Made by a program: the position numbers and the translations under genes. A model generated the notes under the pieces. It was not told the DNA's origin and ran no database searches. It saw nothing but the letters and a program-made list of their open reading frames with translations. Of a stretch of DNA of 11,731 nucleotides, positions 1 through 6,583 are shown one piece after another; position 1 is the first letter of the stretch, and every line of letters begins with the position of its first letter. Origin of the DNA: Paenochrobactrum pullorum (GTDB lineage Bacteria > Pseudomonadota > Alphaproteobacteria > Rhizobiales > Rhizobiaceae); NCBI RefSeq assembly GCF_041929845.1, contig NZ_JBHEEH010000029.1, positions 1 through 11,731 of the forward strand. The letters run 5' to 3'.

Positions 1-118
1 CCTTGGTGGCTTTTAAAAACAACCACACTATCGCACAAAAGCGGATCAGGAGGCCGTCCACCACATCAAGTCCAGACAAAAAAATGCGTCTCCAAATTAG
101 CACAGATATGTAAGTGAA

Positions 119-134
119 AGCGCTATTCGGCGCT
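119..134 (-). terminator. Weak candidate terminator hairpin downstream of oppA
   Basis: AGCGC and GCGCT form a 5-bp stem around a 6-nt loop. Read on the minus strand the stem is followed by only TTTC. It lies about 100 nt beyond the oppA stop. The stem is short and the U-tract poor, so this is a guess. The rest of 1-233 shows no recognisable gene on either strand. Confidence 0.2.
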
Positions 135-233
135 AACTTTGATAAATGGATTCCACCCTGCAGAAAAATTATTCTAGACTCCAAAAACTTTGCGAGAAGC
201 CGCCAGAGCCCCTCGTGAAGGATATAGGCGTAG

Positions 234-1811
234 CTATGGCTTTATCGACAACCAACGAGTCGCATGCGTGTTCATCAGATTATCTCGGTAGCCTTCAATC
301 TTATCAGAGACGAGTGCTTGTGATGAAGGAGCGAGCAAGGGAATGACCGGAACCTCAGCCAATAAAATCCGTTCGGCTTCCGCCAATATTTCAGCGCGCG
401 CATTAATGTCAGTCATGGTTTCTGATTTGGCAATCAGCGCATCGTAGTCTTTGTTCGACCAATCAGAATAATTAAAATAATTACCGGTCGTGAATAGGCT
501 TAAGAAGGAATAAGGATCGTTATAATCGGCAATCCATGCCTGATAGGCAAAATCATACATTCCTTTTTCTTGTAGGTAGTTGAAATAAGTTGCGCCTTCG
601 ACCTCGTCCTGCTCGGCAGTAATGCCTATAGATTTAAGCATATCAGCGATCGCAATCATCGTATTCTTATTATTGATTGATGTCGCATAACGCAATTTCA
701 CCGATAAGCTGCCCGGTGCTACGCCTGCTTCTTTTAGCAATTCTTTCGCTTTATCCTCACGATCAAGAATATCCTGATTGGCATAATCGAGCTTGGGCGC
801 ATTCGTAACATAATTCTTGGTGCCAGACGGAACGATAGAATAGTCCGGCAACATCAGGCCGCGCCGGATTTGATCGGAAAGAAAGTCACGATCAATCACC
901 ATGGACATTGCCTGGCGGACACGCGGATCGCGTAATTTGCTGTCCGGCTTTCCTTTGACACTAAGATAAAAGACGCCGAAATAAGGCGTAACACGCAGAT
1001 ATGGCTTTAGATTGTTATTTACATAGTCCATCTGTTCGGCGGCAACCGTTGCGCAAATATCAACCTCTTTAGCCTCAAAGCGTCGCATACAGGAAGCTGC
1101 TTGCTCAAATGGCATCCAGTTTACAGCATCGATTTTGACTGCGCCTACATCCCAAAAATAAGGGTTCTTTCTAAGGGTAATTTTGTCATTCGGTATAAAC
1201 CCGGTGAGCGTATAGGCACCATTAGAAATCATATTGCCGGGCAAGGTGAATTTAGTGCCGTATTTCTCAATTGCTTTACGGTTTACTGGATAGCTGGTTT
1301 GATGGGTTAGAAGTGTCAAAAAATATGGTGTTGGTGAGACAAGCGTAATCTCTAGTGTTCGATCATCGATCGCTACAACGCCATGCTGATCGGGCGATAG
1401 CTTACCGGTGTTAATCTCTTTCGCGTTTTTGATCGAATAAAGCACATTGGCATAACCGGCAGCAGTTTTTGGATCCATAATACGACGTAGTGAAAATACA
1501 AAGTCTTCGGCTGTCACTGGATCGCCGTTTGACCATTTAGCATTTTCACGAAAATGAAATACATAGGTCAAACCATCGGGAGAAATCTCCCATGACTTCG
1601 CCACGCCCGGGATCACTTCTCCCTTGCTGTCAAAAGTGACAAGTCCTTCATAAAGATCACGCAATATGTAACCTTCATATACGGTTAAGGTATGATGCTG
1701 ATCCAACGTAGACGGATCCGTGCTACTGTCACGATTGAGCACTGTTTCAGCGAATGTGGTGCCAGCCAATGCGAATAAGCAAACGCTTGCCAACAAAAAA
1801 CGACGATACAT
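234..1811 (-). CDS. oppA: Oligopeptide ABC transporter periplasmic substrate-binding protein (OppA-like, SBP_bac_5)
   Basis: Predicted periplasmic protein that captures oligopeptides and delivers them to an Opp-type ABC importer. I place the start at the ATG at 1811 because GGGAG lies 6 nt upstream and the product then opens with a clean signal peptide: Arg-Arg at residues 3-4, a hydrophobic core at 5-19, and likely cleavage after TFA at residue 21. The resulting 525 aa is the normal family length. The family 5 binding-protein signature spans about residues 69-114, including AKSWEISPDGLTY, the AKWSNGDPVTAEDF stretch and the RRIMDP motif. The C-terminal lobe holds AWIADYNDPYSFL and the usual EVPVIPLL segment. 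No frameshift is seen. Permease and ATPase genes are absent from the 233 nt downstream, so it looks like an orphan or the last gene of a broken operon. MppA (murein peptide binding) is an alternative; the exact ligand cannot be read. Confidence 0.9.
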   Translation of the reverse strand: MYRRFLLASVCLFALAGTTFAETVLNRDSSTDPSTLDQHHTLTVYEGYILRDLYEGLVTFDSKGEVIPGVAKSWEISPDGLTYVFHFRENAKWSNGDPVTAEDFVFSLRRIMDPKTAAGYANVLYSIKNAKEINTGKLSPDQHGVVAIDDRTLEITLVSPTPYFLTLLTHQTSYPVNRKAIEKYGTKFTLPGNMISNGAYTLTGFIPNDKITLRKNPYFWDVGAVKIDAVNWMPFEQAASCMRRFEAKEVDICATVAAEQMDYVNNNLKPYLRVTPYFGVFYLSVKGKPDSKLRDPRVRQAMSMVIDRDFLSDQIRRGLMLPDYSIVPSGTKNYVTNAPKLDYANQDILDREDKAKELLKEAGVAPGSLSVKLRYATSINNKNTMIAIADMLKSIGITAEQDEVEGATYFNYLQEKGMYDFAYQAWIADYNDPYSFLSLFTTGNYFNYSDWSNKDYDALIAKSETMTDINARAEILAEAERILLAEVPVIPLLAPSSQALVSDKIEGYRDNLMNTHATRWLSIKP

Positions 1812-2129
1812 GAAAATCTCCCATCGATGGCATCGCTTCATTAAAGCCGAATGAGGTTTCCATAGTATCTGTACTGACCAGTGTATTCTACTTTAGGTAG
1901 TTGCCCGCATATAGTTGTCTTGCAACAGGTAATAAACTTCTAAAGTGTAGTGCTTCAAGCTTGATCTTGTGCAGACCAGTTTTCCCTGATGTATGCTCTT
2001 ATTGTTGTAGTGATCCATCAAAGAAGACAAGATGATTGCTTGATACCGGAATGACTGGTGCCTCTGAACAGCGCCGAGTTTGCCGGAGGTTCCACACTGC
2101 AGAGCGTTGTCATTAAATGAGCAAAGCCA
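1812..2129. other. Gene-free spacer between oppA and the Nudix relic
   Basis: This divergent spacer must hold the oppA promoter on the minus strand. I found no convincing -35/-10 pair. Short open frames here are broken or lack ribosome binding sites, and none resembles a known family. A short ATG frame at 2117-2137 (MSKAND then stop) sits just ahead of the Nudix start; it could be the original Nudix N-terminus put out of frame, but that is speculative. Confidence 0.4.
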
Positions 2130-2539
2130 ATGATTGAAAAAGCTTGCCCTGTTGTTTTCAGAACTTCTCGGCATGGATTGGAGGTTCTCGCGTTTATTCA
2201 TCCTTTGGCGGGAAAGCAGTTTGTAAAGGGGACGGTTGAAGATGCGGAGACAGCTCGATATGCAGCCGAGCAAGAGCTTAGGGAAGAAAGCGGATGGTTG
2301 TTCATTCTACGTTGATTTTTCTGGGAACGCAGAAAATCGGAATTGAAGCCGTGCCGTGGCACTTCTTCGCTTATCACAGCCTATCTTTGTCGAATGCTTG
2401 GATCCACGCCACTGAAGACGACTTCGGTCACTCATTCGCATTTTTCTGGCATTCAATCCAAGTACCGCTTGATCGAGACTGGCATCCTATCTTTCATGAA
2501 GCCTTCAAATTCTTTGTTCCCAGACTCCCTCTCATTTAG
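2130..2539 (+). pseudogene. Nudix hydrolase, frameshifted
   Basis: Nudix enzymes hydrolyse nucleoside diphosphates linked to another group, usually as metabolite housekeeping. The first frame (from ATG 2130) carries the Nudix box: G34, E40, then E49-L-R-E-E-S-G55-W. It fits the consensus except that the Arg before the catalytic Glu pair is Gln48. That frame stops at 2315. The family's second half continues in another frame from about 2294 to the TAG at 2537-2539, with FLGTQKIGIEAVPWHFFAY, an ATEDDFGHSFAFFWH stretch and DWHPIFHEAFKFF. One base is missing near 2293, probably in the GG run of the Gly codon after ESG. Restored, the protein would be about 137 aa, a normal Nudix length. Either a recent pseudogene or a sequencing error. 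The family call is firm; the substrate is unknown. The start is uncertain because the ribosome binding site is poor. Confidence 0.75.
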
Positions 2540-2617
2540 CTGAGCTGATCCCAGCATTCGCACATGATTTCACTACCGTATACCTATGCCCCTTTAATGT
2601 TCAGGGGCCAAACACGT

Positions 2618-2640
2618 CAGCAGCTGACTGCTGCGCTTTT
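2618..2640 (+). terminator. Candidate intrinsic terminator after the Nudix gene
   Basis: CAGCAG and CTGCTG form a 6-bp stem around CTGA, followed by CGCTTTT. It lies 79 nt past the Nudix stop. A second small hairpin just upstream (2589-2607: CCCCT, 9-nt loop, AGGGG) could help. The T run is short, so termination strength is uncertain. Confidence 0.4.
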
Positions 2641-2645
2641 CAAAC

Positions 2646-2699
2646 ATGAATGGATTTTACAACATCCACAGAAGGCATTCGACACTGGGAAGAATTTAA
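2646..2699 (+). pseudogene. IS3-family transposase (OrfB) C-terminal scrap
   Basis: Seventeen codons read MNGFYNIHRRHSTLGRI before a TAA. This is the characteristic tail of IS3 OrfB transposases, where NGFYN-xx-RRHSTLG precedes a final SP-x-FE. The same tail, as NGFYNPRRRHSTLGWKSP, occurs in the IS3 relic near 8860-8920, which supports the reading by internal comparison. Nothing of the catalytic core is left upstream, where the terminator-like hairpin and Nudix relic lie. The following sequence up to about 2830 may include the rest of this element's right end, but no clear inverted repeat partner is present. Confidence 0.6.
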
Positions 2700-2721
2700 C
2701 TCGTTAGGTTCTAACAAAATA

Positions 2722-2745
2722 CCGCCCAACAAGATAATGGGGCGG
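2722..2745 (-). terminator. Candidate intrinsic terminator for the DUF2332 gene
   Basis: CCGCCC and GGGCGG form a 6-bp GC stem with a 12-nt loop. On the minus strand the stem is followed by TATTTTGTT, a fair U-rich tail. It lies about 140 nt downstream of the DUF2332 reading frame that ends at 2887 and is oriented to stop its transcript. Confidence 0.45.
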
Positions 2746-2886
2746 AAATCAAAGGGACAAGTCCACAGCAGACCGGCCAGTGCGGTCGTAAGGTCAAGAA
2801 TAGTCCCCCCTCCAATGGATAGGCAGGATTGTGATTGATGAGCACGATTGAAACTTTTGTTCCGATTTGTGTTTAATGCCTTTATG

Positions 2887-3736
2887 TCAGGCAGGCAAGA
2901 AACCATTCAACCGATTGCCATACGGGGCTGTCCAGTACTGTGGAACGCCATTAAGACATACGAGAAAACTGAACCCAGTTGTCACCGAAGCGATATGGCA
3001 CCGCGCCGGCCGGAACGTCGGTGAGAAGCCCTTCTAAGCCGTCGCGAAGATCGCCGGCATCCACTCTTAGTTCCGGCATGCCGGCGGCGATGGTCAGCGC
3101 CTTGTCGAGCCGTTGCCTGCGCTTTTTGTGTTCCGGCCAAACCAGTGCCCGCAACCATGCTGGGTCATTTTTCGAACTGGCATTCAGTGGATTAATATCC
3201 AATCCACGCCGCCAAACAATTTCAGGATGTCGGTCGGGGAGAGGTACATATCCATCCGCCGCACATTGGAACACCGGAGTCCTCTCCTCTGGTGCGGGGA
3301 TCGTTACGCTGCCCGTTTCTGTCGTGTAGGTGTAGCCATATCTGTCCGGCAAAAGGCAGAGACCGGCTGATGCCCCCACTTCGACAATCGCCAGAGGTTT
3401 TCCAATTGCGGCAAGGATCGGCATGAGTGCAGCACACCGGCCCGGTTCGTTGGTCTGGGTGCTGCGCTTGCGCATTACTTCTTCCAGATCGTCAGCCCAG
3501 TCTAGGACCGTTTCAGTCAATGCGCCTGACGGAGGCAGACAAGCCAGATACTGAAGCGCAGCAAAGAGGAGATTAGGTTGCTTCTTTTCGGTCGGCAGCC
3601 GGCAAAGAAATTGCAGAACTGGAAAACTTGCAGCGACCTCGCGTGCCAGCGTTTCGTAGACGTTCGAAGTTCCTCGCGCTTCGAATTCGGCAAAGTCTAG
3701 ATACGACTTAGCAATACGTTCGCCCTGACTGTCCAT
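2887..3736 (-). pseudogene. DUF2332 family protein, internally deleted
   Basis: The open frame 2951-3736 gives 261 aa starting at ATG 3736, behind AGGTGAG. Conserved DUF2332 landmarks are TQTNEPGRC (93-101), the EVGASAGL-x-LLPDRYGY block (119-134) and WRRGLDINPLN (174-184). EVGASAGL resembles a methyltransferase glycine-rich loop, but the biochemical role of the family is not established. Normal members are about 330-350 aa. Here the frame runs into a non-family end after PAGA (about 3000), while the typical family C-terminus appears in another frame: FLVCLNGVPQYWTAPYGN ending at TGA 2887-2889. So some tens of residues were lost at about 2985-3010, with a frame change. The gene is visibly GC-richer than its neighbours, which suggests a different origin. 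Its promoter region is occupied by an IS6-type end (3755-3802). Confidence 0.7.
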
Positions 3737-3754
3737 CTCTCACCTATATATTGT

Positions 3755-3802
3755 GGGCTTGTCGCAACGTTTTTCAAAGGTCGCGTTGCTTGCTATAACG
3801 AC
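3755..3802 (+). repeat. Solitary IS6-type terminal sequence (copy A)
   Basis: This stretch begins GGGCTTGTCGCAACG and matches 11101-11148 at 42 of 48 positions in the same orientation, without gaps. The latter lies at the end of a recognisable IS6-family element, 6 nt outside the transposase stop. The opening resembles IS6 family terminal repeats of the GGC-xx-TGTTGCAA type. No transposase remains next to copy A. An 8-bp stem AAAGGTCG/CGACCTTT (3776-3783 with 3799-3806) closes its inner part. It probably marks a lost or recombined IS6 copy. Confidence 0.65.
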
Positions 3803-3816
3803 CTTTTCTAAAAGAT

Positions 3817-3951
3817 ATGGAGCCAGATTTACCCACCATCGACAAAAATGTCTCGACACAGCTAAACATCGAAGAACTTACCGGAAACGTAAATAGCCAG
3901 TTTAAGGGTTGTTTGAGAGAAAAATTTTTCCCTCATAAAAGGGAGCTTTAA
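3817..3951 (+). CDS. Possible 44-aa small ORF of unknown function
   Basis: ATG 3817 to TAA 3949-3951 encodes a 44-aa peptide starting MEPDLPTIDKNV and ending FFPHKREL. It matches no family I know. The ribosome binding site is weak (AAAAGAT just before the ATG). The 3' part overlaps an AT palindrome (3919-3930, GAAAAATTTTTC) and a small hairpin, so the region may instead be regulatory DNA for the downstream operon. It sits between the solitary IS6 end and the 90-aa gene, on the same strand. I list it because the frame is unbroken, but coding is unproven. Confidence 0.2.
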   Translation: MEPDLPTIDKNVSTQLNIEELTGNVNSQFKGCLREKFFPHKREL

Positions 3952-4051
3952 CCTAGACTAGTGCCGTATTTTGGATGGATGTAACATGGTGAAGTAATCC
4001 GTGCTTATAAGACATAAATAGCATCAAAAATCTAAGCAAAAGGAGAGAATT

Positions 4052-4324
4052 ATGGGTTCCCGTGTTCTGAATTTTAACGTGATTTGCGATTTTGCTACCC
4101 CTGAGAAGAATTCATCAGTCGAACTTCATATGGAACTTCCAGTACCTTACAGTGACGTGAAAATCCTACAAACGTGGTTTGACAAAGGGGAATGGGCGAC
4201 TGCTGAAAACTATCTTATCCAAAAATATCCGGAACATCGTAATCTACTAAAAGAATGGATGATTGGTTGTAAACGCCGGAGTGAAAATGATAGCACTTCA
4301 ATTAAGTTAGCTGCCGTAGGATAA
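4052..4324 (+). CDS. Hypothetical 90-aa protein, first gene of a pair with an MFS exporter
   Basis: I do not recognise the family. ATG 4052 has a strong ribosome binding site (AAGGAGAG, about 6 nt spacing). The product is soluble: no signal peptide or membrane segment. It begins with a possible beta-rich part (residues 1-33), then a charged, probably helical part (about 34-77) containing TWFDKGEWATAENYLI and HRNLLKEWMIGCKRR, with Cys at 12 and 73, and ends in a short neutral tail (SIKLAAVG). The stop is 8 nt before the exporter's proposed start, which suggests co-transcription and translational coupling. Possible roles include a peptide precursor, an immunity or accessory protein, or a regulator of the exporter; none is shown by sequence. 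Base composition matches the low-GC exporter, so the two probably travelled together. Confidence 0.65.
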   Translation: MGSRVLNFNVICDFATPEKNSSVELHMELPVPYSDVKILQTWFDKGEWATAENYLIQKYPEHRNLLKEWMIGCKRRSENDSTSIKLAAVG

Positions 4325-4332
4325 GTTAACTA

Positions 4333-5517
4333 TTGGGAATAACCTTGGTTGAGAAACCCCAAAGTTTAGTATGGGCAGCTGTCGTTCGTTTCATGACAGT
4401 TGCTCTTTTTTTTGATGCTCTTGCTCCGTTGTTCCCACTAATGGCAACCAGTAACGGGTTATCTCCTGCTTTCTTTCAAATTCTTCTTGGTACTTGTTAT
4501 CTTATTTTTGCTTTCTCACAACTCACTTCTGTGTCCATCATTAATATGATTGGTCTATATCGGTCTTCTGCTACTTCGTGTCTTTATCTCGGTTTGGCCA
4601 CGGTTGCTCTATCTCTTATACAAAATCCTAATGTTTTTATTATTATTTTTCTTTCGATGTTTGTTGCCAATAGCATTGGATCTAACGCCACGCGGGTCAT
4701 CTTACGAGAAGCGACTAACGAAAGCGGATATAAACGACTTATCGGATGGGCTACCAGCTTGGTTGAAATCAAGCAGATTGCAATGCCCTTCATAGCTGGA
4801 GTTGTTGCTGCTAAATATGGATGGCGTTTTGCTGTTGTATTGCTGGTTATTCCTGTGGTTAGCGCAGGGATTTGGTTAGAATTTGTTGATCAAAAGCACC
4901 GTGCGCAGTCGTATATCAAGCCAACTGAAAATAAAAACTCTAAGAAAAGCGGCTGGCTAGCTCTGATGGTAATGCCTACCTTTTACATACCGACCTTAAC
5001 TCTTGCAGCATTCCAGATAGCATTTAGTCTTCTTGTTGTAAGTTTGCCTTTTATTCTGTTCGAAGAAGCAAAACTGCCTCAAGCCGTGATTGGCTTGATA
5101 CTATCGGCAGACAATGGCTTTGTTGCCATTTGCTTATTTCTCAGTGGCTACCTTGCCCCCTATTGTTCCAGTGACCGCTTGTTAAATATAGGTATTATCA
5201 TAATGGCTATAGGTATTATCATAATAGGGTTAAGCTTCTTGCTCGGTATCTACTATGCAATTATCGGGATTATTATCTTTAACGGGGCATTTGGTTTTAT
5301 CACAGTCCCATGCTCGGGAGATATTTTGAATATATCTGAACCTCTACGAACAAAAGCATCTTCTCTTTTGGGATTTGTACAGACAATTTCTGGTGGTATA
5401 TTTGTTGGACTCTTTGGTTTGTTTAAAATACCCCTTATTAAGGGGACTATCATAGTGGCAATTATCTCAATAACACTCATTGTTACGATCAAAGTTATTT
5501 CATGGCGTAAATGTTAA
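4333..5517 (+). CDS. MFS efflux transporter, Bcr/CflA-like (DHA1)
   Basis: Inner-membrane proton-driven exporter of small molecules, judged from family resemblance. The 394 aa contain about 12 hydrophobic segments: 14-36, 47-70, 81-96, 100-122, 140-160, 164-184, 220-243, 253-274, 283-305, 306-325, 343-363 and 370-390. A charged cytoplasmic loop at 185-210 (KHRAQSYIKPTENKNSKK) separates the two halves. The RVILREATNESGYKRL stretch (121-136) followed by PFIAGVVAAKYGWR matches the TM4-TM6 pattern of Bcr/CflA drug transporters; the usual loop 2-3 motif is degenerate (INMIGLYRS). The start is uncertain: TTG 4333 has AGGAT about 10 nt upstream, TTG 4345 is another candidate, and ATG 4393 would cut into TM1. 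It follows the 90-aa gene after 8 nt. It is low in GC and carries a tandem 7-codon repeat in TM9. The substrate is unknown. Confidence 0.8.
   Translation: MGITLVEKPQSLVWAAVVRFMTVALFFDALAPLFPLMATSNGLSPAFFQILLGTCYLIFAFSQLTSVSIINMIGLYRSSATSCLYLGLATVALSLIQNPNVFIIIFLSMFVANSIGSNATRVILREATNESGYKRLIGWATSLVEIKQIAMPFIAGVVAAKYGWRFAVVLLVIPVVSAGIWLEFVDQKHRAQSYIKPTENKNSKKSGWLALMVMPTFYIPTLTLAAFQIAFSLLVVSLPFILFEEAKLPQAVIGLILSADNGFVAICLFLSGYLAPYCSSDRLLNIGIIIMAIGIIIIGLSFLLGIYYAIIGIIIFNGAFGFITVPCSGDILNISEPLRTKASSLLGFVQTISGGIFVGLFGLFKIPLIKGTIIVAIISITLIVTIKVISWRKC
5187..5225 (+). repeat. In-frame 21-nt tandem duplication inside the MFS gene
   Basis: An 18-nt unit, TATAGGTATTATCATAAT, occurs at 5187-5204 and again at 5208-5225, with a period of 21 nt. 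It encodes IGIIIMA then IGIIIIG in the ninth membrane segment. The seven-residue period preserves the frame and, at about two helical turns, roughly the helix face. Confidence 0.85.
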
Positions 5518-5555
5518 GCAAAAATAGCTGTTTAAACTTTCCTCCCCCGTGCCTT

Positions 5556-5605
5556 TTTACGGCTTAAACCGCGTCCTCAATTACGCTGTAGGTTTAAGCC
5601 GTAAA
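5556..5605. repeat. Perfect 15-bp inverted repeat downstream of the MFS gene
   Basis: TTTACGGCTTAAACC (5556-5570) and its exact reverse complement (5591-5605) flank a 20-nt loop that itself can pair GCGT with ACGC. It starts 38 nt after the MFS stop. Neither side ends in a U-tract on the transcript strand, so it is not a textbook intrinsic terminator, although the stem alone could slow polymerase or protect the mRNA 3' end. It also lies between the convergent MFS gene and the VirB6 relic. Confidence 0.8.
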
Positions 5606-5631
5606 CAAACATTAGAACCAAGGTTATAAGC

Positions 5632-6170
5632 TCAATCCAACAATGGAGCCACACATAGATAATCGGCAAGCATTATCTTACAATAGATAATGATTAATGC
5701 CCCCAAGCCTCCAAGAAGACTGAGTTGCTATGTAGTAATGATTGTCATTGTTGAATTTGTTGACCAATCATAATTGGCATCAACCACTTTTTTCTTCTCA
5801 ATTAGTATTTTAATTAAATCATCGATTGCACCGGCAACAGTTAGTTTCGTGGATGAGCTACCCAATGCCATGAGTTTAGATGCGATTGAATTCATCCCGT
5901 TTTGAATGGCATAAATAATCTCGCCAAGATGACTCCACTGAAAACCCAAATAAGCAATCAGTATGAGCTTAATGAACAGTCCTAAGAGCCGTTCTATTGG
6001 TATATATTTGTATTGCAGGAAGTAGTTGAGAATTAAAAGCATATTGCAAGCACAGCCGATGTTGCGGCAATTCCGTTAATAGCCTCTAGGATGAACATAA
6101 AACCGGTCTCGGCTACAGGATTGCTCAGATTATCGGCTTTGCTGACAATCTGAGCAACAAAACGATCCAT
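5632..6170 (-). pseudogene. VirB6/TrbL-like type IV secretion channel protein, N-terminal relic
   Basis: VirB6/TrbL proteins are polytopic inner-membrane parts of type IV secretion or conjugation channels. Frame 1 starts at ATG 6170 (MDRFVAQIVSKADNLSNPV) and stops at 6033. The next frame continues from 6042 with LLILNYFLQYKYIPIERLL, a membrane segment LIKLILIAYLGFQW, and HLGEIIYAIQNGMNSIASKL, the VirB6 layout of an N-terminal membrane pair followed by a periplasmic loop. One base is missing near 6042. That frame has an amber stop at 5728-5730 but continues as QLSLLGGLGALIIIY and KIMLADYLCVAPLLD, the expected next hydrophobic segment, until TGA 5632-5634. The remaining C-terminal half is gone. 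No other type IV gene is visible nearby. The assignment rests on pattern and hydrophobicity, not on a catalytic motif, so it is moderate. Confidence 0.55.
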
Positions 6171-6270
6171 TTAAAAACTTGTATGTTCTCCTTGGCATTC
6201 GGCATCAATCTGCGAATGATGTCTTTGCTCAGGTAGGAGACCGTTTCTAACTTGGTGCTATGACGCCGTC

Positions 6271-6287
6271 GGGGAGCATGGCTCCCC
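6271..6287 (+). terminator. Strong GC hairpin in a gene-poor spacer
   Basis: GGGGAGC and GCTCCCC form a perfect 7-bp stem with an ATG loop, followed by ACCTGTTTTACC on the plus strand. It could terminate plus-strand transcripts from the MFS side, but the T run is interrupted. The surrounding stretch 6171-6373 shows no recognisable gene on either strand. Confidence 0.35.
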
Positions 6288-6373
6288 ACCTGTTTTACCT
6301 TTAGCCCGAACAAGTCGCCAGGTCTTCGAGATCACATCTGACAAGTCGGAGCAGCTATTACAGGAGAGGCATA

Positions 6374-6517
6374 TTGAACATCACATCAACCCCGACCCTC
6401 ATTGAGACCCAGATTCTGAGCATCGACGTTTTCAAGGCTTGGTTCGACGTTTTTCTACATCCAGCAGCTATCAAGGGTAAGCGATGTTTTAGCCCCACAT
6501 TCTGCTTGATTTTCTGA
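6374..6517 (+). pseudogene. IS110-family transposase N-terminal scrap
   Basis: A frame opening at TTG 6374, with AGGAG 7 nt upstream, reads ETQILSIDVFKAWFDVFLHP near residues 11-30. This resembles the N-terminus of IS110-type DEDD transposases, which have a GIDVSK-xx-LDV motif in the RuvC-like fold. The first acidic residue (D18) is kept, while the Gly before Ile-Asp-Val is Ser and the Ser after it is Phe. After residue 35 the resemblance ends and the frame stops at 6517. IS5 begins 66 nt later. The match is short, so the call is tentative. Confidence 0.4.
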
Positions 6518-6583
6518 TCTGTCATAATGAGGACGCTGAAATTGTCGTAAGCAGTTTTCCAGCAATGGTGCATAGGCTAAAAC

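Noticed and set aside
1..233. Possible gene fragments at the left edge
   Set aside because: Frames on both strands are short and interrupted, and none resembles an oppB start or any other family.
1812..1841. Upstream in-frame ATG for oppA at 1841
   Set aside because: It would add ten residues before the signal peptide and lacks a good ribosome binding site; GGGAG fits the ATG at 1811.
1893..2273. Minus-strand 126-codon frame
   Set aside because: It lies partly opposite the Nudix gene, has no family features and a composition typical of antisense reading.
2979..3370. Plus-strand frames of 85-116 codons
   Set aside because: They are antisense to the conserved DUF2332 coding sequence, rich in Ser, Arg and Pro, with no motif.
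5253..5492. Minus-strand 79-codon frame inside the MFS gene
   Set aside because: Antisense of hydrophobic coding sequence; no ribosome binding site and no family.
6125..6313. Minus-strand 62-codon frame upstream of the VirB6 relic
   Set aside because: No resemblance to VirB5, VirB7 or any family I know, and it overlaps the VirB6 start in another frame.
6486..6583. 9-bp inverted repeat GTTTTAGCC/GGCTAAAAC just outside IS5, possibly ends of a small element
   Set aside because: Similarity stops after nine bases and no target duplication is seen; chance is plausible in AT-rich DNA.
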